From contig UQXL01000036.1 of the NCBI GenBank assembly GCA_900545135.1, forward strand, positions 1 through 18,955: a stretch of DNA of 18,955 nucleotides, written 5' to 3'. A program made the position numbers and the translations under genes. Positions 5,582 through 13,244 of the stretch are shown here, one piece after another. The notes beneath the pieces were generated by a model that did no database searches, was not told the origin of the DNA, and worked only from the letters and a program-made list of their open reading frames with translations. The DNA comes from an uncultured Eubacteriales bacterium (lineage in GTDB: Bacteria > Bacillota > Clostridia > Peptostreptococcales > Anaerovoracaceae). Within the stretch, counting starts at the first letter, position 1; every line of letters starts with the position of its first letter.

Positions 5582-8500
5582 ATGATTGTTAATCAGAAGA
5601 AACGGGCGGTAAGCCTGATTGTCATACTGGCCATGCTGTTCAGCCTGATCATGCCTGTGCAGACGGCCTTTGCCGCTGATGCAGATTCAGATAAAGAGTA
5701 TGCGTATGTGACGATCGAATATAAATCAACGCAAGACGGAGAATATAAATATCTGCTGGAGCCGACCAAGGTGGAGCTGGACGGTTTAAATATGACTGGA
5801 GACACATGCCTTGTATATGAAGTAGCCAACAAAGGGTATTCCGGATCTGTAAGTTATAGTTTAGATATGCCTACTTATTCTTACATAACCAATGTAACAC
5901 CTGACGGAGGTCAAACGATAAAAGATGGAGGCGATAAAAAATGGTCATATATAGTTGATGGGAGCTATTCTGCACTTTATCAAGTAAGAACTGCGAGAGT
6001 TGGCAATGATAGAGTCGCCAGAATGGTCTATTCCTACGACAAAGGAAAGGACGTACAAACCATAGCCTCCGTCAACAAAGACAGCCTGCTCAAAGCCTTG
6101 GCAGAGCTTACAGAGGAACAGAAGAAAGACAATGCGGAGACCTATAAAGCTGCTCTTGCCGTAGGTCTGAGTACCACAGCCACTCAGACTGAAGTAGACG
6201 AAGCCACAGCTACCATAGATGAAATACTCAATCCCCCAAAACCTGCGACAAAAGTCACAGTAAAGCCCTCCAGCGTGGAGATGATGAAAGGGCAGACCGC
6301 TGAACTCACGGCAGCCCTTGAACCTACAGATTCCACAGACCAAGTAACATGGGAAAGCAACAATGATAAAGTTGCCACGGTATCCAAATCAGGAAAGGTG
6401 ACCGCTGTCAAAGAGGGCAGCGCCAGAATAATTGCGAGAGCCAACGACGACGTTTACGGATATGCAGACATAACTGTCTCAGGAGTAAGCACGACTGACA
6501 TAAACCTGAGCGAAAAAGAAATTTCCATTGAAGAGGGCGGAAGCCGGCAGCTTACAGCTACTCTGACCCCTGCTGACTCCACGGACGAAGCTGTTTGGGC
6601 CAGCCAGGACGAAGATATAGCGACGGTGAGCGATTCCGGCCTCGTAATAGGTCAGAAAGAGGGAACGACCGTCATCACAGTGTCTGCCGGCGCAGTGACC
6701 GCTAAATGTGAAGTCAAAGTAGAGGCACGCGAAAAAGGCGAAAAGCCTGCAGTGATTTTCCGCCATGCAGACGGCAGAATTACTGAAGTTGTGGACGGTG
6801 AAATCGTATTGTCCTGTCTCGACGCCGGAACCTTCGAATACGCAGGATACGATGGATACGTATACTGGAAAGGCTCCGGATCAGCAGATCCTTCGGGTAA
6901 ATTCCTTCCGGCTAATAGAGAAGCCAAGATAACTATAGAGGCAATTGTTGGAGAGTGGGATGATTTTTTAGACCAAATAGGCGACAAATATCCAGAAGAA
7001 AAGCTCACCAGCTTAACGCTGAAAGTGGAAAAAATGAACCTGACCGAGCTATTGCTGTATAAAGACGAAAAGCCTGTCGACACCAGCGAACCGTTATACG
7101 CCAACGGCACGGAACCGTTTGATGTAAGCATAAAGGGCAGAACTGAGGACGGCAGTCTTGTCGATGTGCCGAACGGTAATTTTAAATATGATGCCCAAAA
7201 CAGCAATAATTCATCAAACGTCGGCTTTAGGGCGAACGACGATAATCCATATCTGATGACTGTCTACCCAACCGGAAACGGAACCGATACTTTCACGGCT
7301 GCGCTCAAGGAGGATAGCAGCCTTAAGGTTGAATTTACCGTCAGCGGAGAAAAGGTGACTGTAGAAAGAATAGAAGTCAAAGTTCCGAGCGTGTTCGAGA
7401 TCGAGAGCTGGGATATGCTCTACGGCGGCTGGAACGGAATTCCTGTAAGCGGCTCCAACAGCCTCTCGGTAAATGTATATCCAAATAACGCTTCTGTAAA
7501 GAGCGTGAAATGGACTTCCGAGAACCCTGAAGTAGCCTATTATAAGCCAACTTATAATTCCGGCATAGTACCTGTAAAGCCGGGCATCGCCAAATTTACC
7601 GTTACCAGCGTTGATAATCCTGCTGTCAGCACCGAAGTGACGATTGAATTCAAATATGCCAAACCTCTTGAGAGCGCATCGATAGAGAAAGACCATTACG
7701 ACCTCAAAGCAGGCGATAGTATCCTGCTGAATATTACTTCGGCCTTGTGGACGCTACAGAGCAGACTTTTGACTGGACATATAGCGAGGATGGTATAGTT
7801 CAGGTCAGAGACACCAGATACAGGGAAGACCCATCTAATGTGACATCGCCTGTGATATTGGAGCACAAGCTGACAGCTCTGAAAGAAGGCACGGCCACAG
7901 TTACAGGAACGCCTAAAGACGATACGAAAGGAGCTAAGCCTGTAGTATTTACCGTGACGGTGGGAAAAGGCGATACAGTAACCTTTGACTATGACAAATA
8001 CGTGACTCAGAATATCGCCCACGGAAATGAAAGCATTAAGAAGGCTCTTGAAGGAAACTATGTATACGGTGCGGAATGGTATATTTTCACCGCCCTCAGA
8101 AGCGGCGGGAATCTTTCTACAGCCGACTTGGAAGACTATTATGAAAGCGTGACCGACAAGCTGAAAAACGGCTCAGGACGCATGCAGCCTACAGATTACT
8201 TCCTCATAGCCGTAACGCTTGAAGTCATGGGCAAAGACCCTACCGATGCGGATGGCGTCAACGTAATAGAGAAAATATATAATTTTGAAAACCTCGATAA
8301 ATATTCTTCAAATCAGATTGCTTTCGCTTTGCTGGCCCTTGACAGCAAAAACTATAGAATACCTGAAAACGCCAAATGGTCGAGGGAGGATATGATTGAA
8401 GCGCTTCTGTCTTTCCAGAAACTTTCAGGAGACGATGAGGGCGGCTTCGGTCTCGGCGGCAGCGAAACGGCGTCAGTGGATATAACAGCGATGATCCTGC

Positions 8501-8763
8501 AGGCTCTCGCTCCTTATAACGACGAGGAGCATCCTAAAGTGGCTGCTGCTGTGACGAAAGCACTGAAATATCTGCAAAAGGAGCAAAGTGCCGACGGCGG
8601 ATACTGGGCTGAAGGGTATGATAATGGCTGCACAGCGGCTCAGGTTTTGACAGCTCTCTGCGCACTTGGTATAGATCCTCTGGATGAAGACAATGGATTC
8701 GTAAAAGCCGGCAATATCTTTGCCACAATGTCAAGTGATGAATTCAAAAAGGCAAAAAAATAG
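5582..8763 (+). pseudogene. Secreted transcobalamin-like B12-binding surface protein (frameshifted)
   Basis: A signal peptide (residues 1-31, ending AFA) is followed by a DUF4430 domain (about 38-155), related to the beta domain of intrinsic factor and transcobalamin. Next come a FIVAR-like linker (158-218), two clear BIG2 Ig-like domains (about 222-301 and 302-382), a central beta-rich region and one or two further BIG2-like domains (about 620-800). An alpha/alpha-toroid segment (about 800-1060) of the terpenoid-cyclase/transcobalamin-alpha type ends the protein, with GGFGLGG and DGGYWAEGYDNG turns. The upstream cobalamin riboswitch supports B12 capture. Near 7738 the frame breaks: the first frame ends at 7798, while the second (reading FGLVDATEQTFDWTY) carries on to 8763. 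One missing base in ATTACTTCGG explains it; corrected, the protein has about 1060 residues. The toroid seems short at its end. No LPxTG or S-layer anchor is seen. The ribosome site AGGAG sits a long 12 bases from the ATG. Confidence 0.8.
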
Positions 8764-8790
8764 GCACTCACAAAAAGTTGTGAGTGCCTA
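8761..8790 (+). terminator. Hairpin at the end of the B12-binding protein gene
   Basis: TAGGCACTCACAA (8761-8773) and its exact complement (8778-8790) form a 13-bp stem with loop AAAG. The stem begins on the stop codon TAG and is preceded by an A-run. The T content after the stem is modest. Confidence 0.75.
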
Positions 8791-8970
8791 TTCTAATTCT
8801 GTGCTATATGTGAAGGGTGAGGTTTTAGTGACGTTTTTGAAAGACGTCAGCGACATTTTGCCGCTGATGTTCTGCATGACGTTTATGGCATAAAAAAGAG
8901 CGCTGCAAAAAGGCAGAGGTGCATAAAGAAGTATTGTAAAAATACTAACCTATGCCAAGTAGGCGGGAAA
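8791..8970 (+). other. Gene-poor stretch with hairpins and a possible 27-codon frame
   Basis: A GTG frame (8811-8894) encodes 27 residues ending LPLMFCMTFMA. It is hydrophobic at the end and unrecognised, and could be the relic of a membrane protein. The sequence also folds: TCAGCG / CGCTGA around 8847-8867, and at 8911-8955 GGCAGAGG pairs with CCTATGCC (one mismatch) enclosing AGTATT / AATACT. I recognise no RNA family. Confidence 0.3.
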
Positions 8971-9020
8971 TAAGAAAACCCTATGTGAATGGATGAACCA
9001 TTTGCATAGAGTTTTTCTTT
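8971..9020. terminator. Strong, near-symmetric terminator
   Basis: CTATGTGAATGG (8981-8992) pairs over 12 bp with CCATTTGCATAG (8998-9009). The stem extends through AAGAAAAC on the left and GTTTTTCTT on the right, giving about 20 bp in total and a T-rich end on either strand. It would end any RNA made from 8791-8970. Confidence 0.8.
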
Positions 9021-9041
9021 TGAACATAAAAAATTTAGTGT

Positions 9042-9130
9042 CTGCAAGAACGCGAAGCTGTTACCTGTGGTAACGATCTTGGGGGTTATCCCTCAACAAG
9101 CATTTTTGCAGGTAGAAACCTGCAAAAAAT
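9042..9130 (+). ncRNA. Candidate structured RNA with two mutually exclusive folds
   Basis: CTGCAA (9042-9047) can pair with TTGCAG (9106-9111), closing a junction that contains GTTACC tgt GGTAAC and CTTG GGGG ttat CCCT CAACAAG. The same TTGCAG is part of a perfect alternative hairpin, ATTTTTGCAGGT (9102-9113) with ACCTGCAAAAAAT (9118-9130). No RNA family is recognised. It lies just before the Zur promoter, so it may instead be DNA-level symmetry or a mobile-element end. Confidence 0.3.
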
Positions 9131-9187
9131 CGTAAATATGTACATGTTTGCATTGCTTGCCGATCTGCAAAAGCTCGTATTGAATTC

Positions 9188-9230
9188 TTGACAATACACT
9201 ATCCTTATGATAAAATGAAAATAATTTTCA
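9188..9230 (+). promoter_or_regulatory. Zur-operon promoter with overlapping Fur/Zur box
   Basis: Consensus TTGACA (9188-9193), a 17-base spacer and TAAAAT (9211-9216) form a strong promoter. TGAAAATAATTTTCA (9216-9230) is a perfect 7-1-7 inverted repeat of Fur-family box type and overlaps the -10 and the start point. Binding by the metal-loaded product of the first gene would block the whole operon, giving autoregulated zinc repression. Confidence 0.88.
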
Positions 9231-9251
9231 AATTAGAAAGGAGGCAATTCA

Positions 9252-9677
9252 TTGGCACGCAAAGCGCAATATCAAACAAAGCAGATGGCCGAATTGCTCA
9301 CTTTCATTAAATCCGTTCCCGGCAGCCATGTCACGGTCAATGACATTTGCGATCATTTCAAAAAGGAAGGCATCTCGGTGGGAATGACGACAGTATATCG
9401 TCATTTAGAGCGCATGGTAAAGCAGGGAGTAGTTGCAAAATATACGATTGAGGGGACAAGCAGCGCCTGCTTTGAGTATATTGGAGAACGGAATAACTGC
9501 GAACCATCAAACTGCTACCATTGCAAATGTGAGAAATGCGGCAGGCTGATCCATGTCCGGTGTGATGAAGTCGCTCATTTGGGGCAGCATATGCTGGAAC
9601 AACATGGCTTTGAAGTAGATGCCTTGCGAACTGTATTTTACGGAATTTGTGGTGAATGCCGCAAAACAGACTGCTGA
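9252..9677 (+). CDS. zur: Zinc-responsive Fur-family repressor
   Basis: The 141-residue protein starts at a TTG that follows AAAGGAGG by seven bases. Residues 8-65 form the Fur-family winged helix, including the recognition stretch GMTTVYRHLERM. Residues 75-141 form the dimerisation and metal domain. Cys93-x-x-Cys96 and Cys133-x-x-Cys136 are the two CxxC pairs of the structural zinc site. Further Cys and His residues around 83-104 can form the regulatory site. Its place at the head of a znu operon and the Fur/Zur box in its promoter mark it as Zur, not Fur or PerR. With zinc bound it should repress this operon; in zinc shortage it lets go. Confidence 0.9.
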   Translation: MARKAQYQTKQMAELLTFIKSVPGSHVTVNDICDHFKKEGISVGMTTVYRHLERMVKQGVVAKYTIEGTSSACFEYIGERNNCEPSNCYHCKCEKCGRLIHVRCDEVAHLGQHMLEQHGFEVDALRTVFYGICGECRKTDC

Positions 9678-9710
9678 TAGGCAAAATAATTTTACGAAGG
9701 AGGGAAAAGT

Positions 9711-10010
9711 ATGGTTACAAGGAAACAAAGATTTCTTGCTGGTTTTACCTGTACGGCTTTTGTGATTGTCGCTTTCTTTTCTCTTCTTTTCATCGTAAAC
9801 GGGACTCATCACGACTGCACAGGAGAGGATTGCCCTGTTTGCGCCTGCATTCATCAGGCCGAACAAACACTAAAACAGATCGGCGCCGGCTCGTCTGAAA
9901 CAGCCGGGGCATTTGCGCCTCAATTTCCACTGTTTGTGGCATTTCTTTGTCTCCCTCTGTTTGTACCTGTCGTTTCCCTTATCAGCCAGAAAGTAAGAAT
10001 GAACAATTAA
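9711..10010 (+). CDS. Small membrane protein with Cys/His-rich outer loop, zinc operon
   Basis: The 99-residue product starts at an ATG after GAAGGAGGG. It has two hydrophobic segments (about residues 9-30 and 70-92). The loop between them has HHDCTGEDCPVCACIHQ (residues 33-49): four Cys and three His, well suited to bind zinc. The basic first residues suggest the N-terminus is inside and the loop outside. It lies between zur and znuA and shares their promoter, so I infer a role in zinc handling, for example passing zinc to the transporter or sensing it. I know of no experimental function. Similar short proteins occur beside Zur operons in other Firmicutes, as far as I recall. Confidence 0.7.
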   Translation: MVTRKQRFLAGFTCTAFVIVAFFSLLFIVNGTHHDCTGEDCPVCACIHQAEQTLKQIGAGSSETAGAFAPQFPLFVAFLCLPLFVPVVSLISQKVRMNN

Positions 10011-10023
10011 ACAGAATCCTTTG

Positions 10024-10079
10024 ATACAAGGGAATACTATGCCCATTTTTCAATCGGGAAGGTTACCCCTTGTATTTTT
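10024..10079 (+). terminator. Attenuator-like hairpin before znuA
   Basis: ATACAAGGG (10024-10032) pairs with CCCTTGTAT (10067-10075), with an inner CCC / GGG stem, followed by TTTT. It lies inside the operon and may reduce read-through or protect one end of the znuA message. Confidence 0.6.
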
Positions 10080-10126
10080 GCGCCCATTTTTAAGAAAATA
10101 CGCGAATTTACGGAGGATTTAATTTC

Positions 10127-11644
10127 ATGAAAAAATATATTTCAATTCTGTTGGCGGCAGTACTGGCTCTTGCCTGCCTGTCCGCCTGTGGCACTTCCGA
10201 TAAACCGGCTGATGCTGGTGATTCGGAGAAGCTGTCCGTTGTAACCACGATTTTCCCCCAATATGATTTTACCCGCCAGATCGTAGACAACAAGGCAGAC
10301 GTTACAATGCTGTTGAAGCCCGGCGCAGAAAGCCATTCCTATGAGCCGACCCCACAGGACATTAAAACGATTCAAAACTGCGATTTGTTCATCTACACCG
10401 GAGGCGAGAACGATGTATGGGTGGATGATATTCTGAATTCTATGGGCGATCAAAAACCGGATACCCTGCGCCTGATTGATTGTGTTCCCACCGTTACTGA
10501 AGAAATCGTTGAAGGGATGGAACACGAGCATGACCACGATCATGGAGAGATTGTCGAAAGTGAGATAAAAGACCGCCCGCTTTCTGATTTTGCGGGGGAT
10601 TTTCAGTCAGTACTCCCCTATTTTGAGGACGGAACGCTGGACGAGTATATCACAAAGGAAGCAGAGGAACGTGAGAAATCCTTTGAAGAAATGAATCTGG
10701 AATTTTTGGAAAAAAGAAAATCAAATTACGATACGCTCTCCATCAAGGACAATATCGTTTCTTTCCAGACATCCTCCGGGGTTGTATCTGCGGAGTATGA
10801 ATACCTGGATTTTCAGACGGTAAAAGATGACGATGGGGATATAACCAGCGTATGGTACACATTTCAGTCGAAAGACCCTGCTTCCGGCACGCCCGCCTAC
10901 CTGGCTTTCAATGACCATGGTATCGGCGCAGACGGCCATGAAGAAGAACACGAGGAACACGAAGAAGAAATCGCTCATTTCCATCTGCGCTATGGCGACG
11001 AAAATATTGACGTTTTGATAGATGAAGAAAATTGGGCCCCCACTTTCTATGCGGGCAATGCGTCGCCGGAAGAAATCAAAGAAGCTGTTGTAGGGCATTT
11101 TCATGAGCATGAAGAAGAAACAGACGAGCATGTGTGGACTTCTCCCCAAAATGCGATTGAAATTGTGGATAAAATTACGGCTCTTGTCTGCGATAAGGAT
11201 CAGAAGAACGCAGATGCCTATGAAGCCAACAGTGCCACTTACAAAGAACAGTTGGAACAGCTGGACGCTTCTTTCCGTGAAGTTGTAGACAGTGCGAAGC
11301 GAAAAACGATTTTATTTGGCGACCGTTTCCCGTTCCGGTATTTTGCCGATGAGTATGGTCTTAGCTATTATGCCGCATTTACCGGCTGCTCGACGGAAGC
11401 CGAGGCCAGCGCCGCAACAGTTGCGTTTTTGACCGATAAGGTAAAGGAAGAACAGATTCCAGTGGTGTTTACGATTGAACTTTCCAATGGTAAAATTGCG
11501 GATTCCATCTGTGAGGCTACCGGAGCAAAAAAGATGACCTTGTATTCCTGCCATAATGTAACAAAAAATCAAATGGAGGACGGGGCTACCTACCTGTCTA
11601 TGATGACAGAAAATGTAGACAGCCTGCGCACTGCCTTAAACTAA
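10127..11644 (+). CDS. znuA: Zinc ABC transporter substrate-binding lipoprotein with inserted ZinT domain
   Basis: The 505-residue protein captures zinc outside the cell for the ZnuBC channel. The signal peptide ends at lipobox Cys21 (LSAC). Residues 36-130 are the N-lobe of a ZnuA/AdcA-type cluster 9 binding protein, with ligand His70 in GAESHSYEP. A His-rich loop (EHEHDHDHGE, 132-141) follows. Residues about 147-327 form a ZinT (YodA) domain, starting with RPLSDFAGDFQSVLPYF and including HFH (284-286). A second His/Glu-rich stretch (324-335) leads to DEHVWTSP with ligand His335 and then the C-lobe (340-505). Where many family members have His in the next motif, this one has GDRFPFRYF, so Asp399 or a Cys/His near 475 may complete the site. 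In the streptococcal protein AdcA the ZinT domain is at the C-terminus; here it is nested in the loop. A strong ribosome site, GGAGG, precedes the ATG. Confidence 0.93.
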   Translation: MKKYISILLAAVLALACLSACGTSDKPADAGDSEKLSVVTTIFPQYDFTRQIVDNKADVTMLLKPGAESHSYEPTPQDIKTIQNCDLFIYTGGENDVWVDDILNSMGDQKPDTLRLIDCVPTVTEEIVEGMEHEHDHDHGEIVESEIKDRPLSDFAGDFQSVLPYFEDGTLDEYITKEAEEREKSFEEMNLEFLEKRKSNYDTLSIKDNIVSFQTSSGVVSAEYEYLDFQTVKDDDGDITSVWYTFQSKDPASGTPAYLAFNDHGIGADGHEEEHEEHEEEIAHFHLRYGDENIDVLIDEENWAPTFYAGNASPEEIKEAVVGHFHEHEEETDEHVWTSPQNAIEIVDKITALVCDKDQKNADAYEANSATYKEQLEQLDASFREVVDSAKRKTILFGDRFPFRYFADEYGLSYYAAFTGCSTEAEASAATVAFLTDKVKEEQIPVVFTIELSNGKIADSICEATGAKKMTLYSCHNVTKNQMEDGATYLSMMTENVDSLRTALN

Positions 11645-11650
11645 CGGTAA

Positions 11651-11687
11651 AAGCAGCGGTGGGCGTTTCAAACCATCGCTGCTTTTT
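11651..11687 (+). terminator. Partial terminator between znuA and znuC
   Basis: AAGCAGCGGTGG (11651-11662) pairs over 12 bp with CCATCGCTGCTT (11673-11684), and the T-run reaches 11687. The znuC ribosome site (AAAAGGAGG) follows directly. Incomplete termination here would yield more binding protein than transporter. Confidence 0.75.
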
Positions 11688-11710
11688 GAAAAGGAGGTTA
11701 CAGGAATACA

Positions 11711-12421
11711 ATGGATCTAATTACATGCAAAAATATATCTTTTGTTTACAACGGCGTTCCAGCCGTAAAGAATTTGAATTTTTCCGTAGCGCAGAATGAC
11801 TATCTTTGCATCGTTGGTGAAAACGGAGCAGGAAAAAGTACACTGATAAAAGGTCTCCTGCGTTTGAAGAAGCCGTCCTCGGGTACAATCCGTTTGGGAA
11901 ACGGACTTTTAGCGAAAGAGATTGGCTACCTGCCGCAACAGACGGCAGTACAGAAAGATTTCCCTGCAAGCGTTTATGAGGTTGTCCTTTCCGGCTGCTT
12001 AAACCGATTGGGGGCGAAGCCTTTTTATACCAAAAGGGAAAAGAAGATTACAAATGAAAATCTTCGGAAGATGGGAATTGAAAATTTGAAAAACCGCTGT
12101 TATCGCGAGTTGTCCGGCGGTCAGCAGCAAAGAGTACTGTTGGCCAGAGCCTTGTGTGCCGCAAAGAAAGTCATTTTATTGGATGAACCTGCTGCCGGGT
12201 TAGATCCTGTGGCGACGCAGAGTTTATATGAGCTGATCCGCCAGCTCAATGAAGATATGGGGGTTACCGTTATCATGGTATCACATGACATCCATGCGGC
12301 AGTCCAATACGCAAAGCACATTTTGCACCTGTGCCATTCCCAGCTTTTCTTTGGAACAACGGAGGAATATCTGAACAGTGAAGCAGGCAGCCATTTTATA
12401 GGGGGTGTTTCCAATGCTTGA
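11711..12421 (+). CDS. znuC: Zinc ABC transporter ATP-binding protein
   Basis: The 236-residue protein is the ATPase that drives ZnuB. Walker A is GENGAGKST (36-44), the Q-loop is YLPQQ, the ABC signature is LSGGQQQR (134-141), Walker B is VILLDEP (154-160), and the H-loop is MVSHD. It starts at an ATG with AAAAGGAGG upstream. Its last eight bases overlap the start of znuB (ATGCTTGA), which indicates translational coupling. The best family match is the manganese/zinc group of ABC ATPases; zinc is chosen because of the Zur, ZnuA and ZinT context. Confidence 0.94.
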   Translation: MDLITCKNISFVYNGVPAVKNLNFSVAQNDYLCIVGENGAGKSTLIKGLLRLKKPSSGTIRLGNGLLAKEIGYLPQQTAVQKDFPASVYEVVLSGCLNRLGAKPFYTKREKKITNENLRKMGIENLKNRCYRELSGGQQQRVLLARALCAAKKVILLDEPAAGLDPVATQSLYELIRQLNEDMGVTVIMVSHDIHAAVQYAKHILHLCHSQLFFGTTEEYLNSEAGSHFIGGVSNA

Positions 12422-13244
12422 CTTGTTGAAAGAGATGTTTTCCTATCCATTTATGGTTCGCGCAATCCTCGTGGGAACGATCGTCGCCCTTTGCTCTTCC
12501 CTGCTGGGCGTAAGCCTCGTCCTGAAACGGTATTCTATGATCGGGGATGGGCTTTCCCATGTCGGATTCGGTGCGCTTGCTTTGGCAACGGCGCTGAATA
12601 TGGCTCCGTTGACGGTTTCTATTCCCATTGTAGTGTTAGCCGCTTTTCTGCTGCTTCGGATTAGTGAAAGCAGTAAGATTAAAGGCGATGCAGCGATTGC
12701 CCTAATTTCGACAGGAGCGTTAGCTGTGGGGGTTATGGTTATATCTGTCACAACAGGAATGAATACGGATGTGTGTAACTATCTGTTTGGAAGTATTCTG
12801 AGCATGTCGCAAAGCGATGTGAATTTAAGTGTTGTTTTATCTGTTATCTTATTAGTGCTATTCGTTTTATTCTATAATCGGATTTTTGCGGTCACATTTG
12901 ATGAATCCTTTGCAAAGGCAACTGGCACAAATGCGGGACTTTACAACATGCTGATCGCCCTGCTGACAGCCCTGATTATTGTCTTGGGAATGCGGATGAT
13001 GGGTGCGCTTCTGATTACGAGTTTAATTGTGTTTCCTGCCCTCACCTCGATGCGGTTATGTACAAGGTTCAAAGCTGTGATTATCAATTCCGCCATTATA
13101 TCCGTACTGTGTTTATGGGTCGGTCTTACAATTTCTTATGTATATGCCACTCCTACAGGCGCAAGCACTGTCTTATGCAATATCATTGTCTTTTTCCTCT
13201 ATTGGATCATACAAAGCGTGAAAGGAGTGGTTGGACATGCGTAA
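12414..13244 (+). CDS. znuB: Zinc ABC transporter permease
   Basis: The 276-residue protein is highly hydrophobic, with seven to eight predicted membrane helices, and belongs to the ABC-3 permease family that forms the membrane channel for zinc, manganese or iron. Typical features are GLSHVGFGALALA near residue 47 and the region GMRMMGALLITSLIVFPALTS, which contacts the ATPase. I use the ATG at 12414, because GGGGGTG lies seven bases upstream; a GTG at 12405 is inside that ribosome site. It overlaps znuC at its start and the next lipoprotein gene at its end, each by eight bases. Confidence 0.93.
   Translation: MLDLLKEMFSYPFMVRAILVGTIVALCSSLLGVSLVLKRYSMIGDGLSHVGFGALALATALNMAPLTVSIPIVVLAAFLLLRISESSKIKGDAAIALISTGALAVGVMVISVTTGMNTDVCNYLFGSILSMSQSDVNLSVVLSVILLVLFVLFYNRIFAVTFDESFAKATGTNAGLYNMLIALLTALIIVLGMRMMGALLITSLIVFPALTSMRLCTRFKAVIINSAIISVLCLWVGLTISYVYATPTGASTVLCNIIVFFLYWIIQSVKGVVGHA

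Noticed and set aside
7700..7800. Programmed ribosomal frameshift joining the two halves of the B12-binding protein
   Set aside because: No slippery heptamer, no stimulatory hairpin and no homopolymer tract at the junction; a simple one-base loss explains it.
8911..8970. Lysine riboswitch, suggested by GGCAGAGGTGC and AAGTA
   Set aside because: The later conserved stems of the L-box are missing, and no lysine gene follows.
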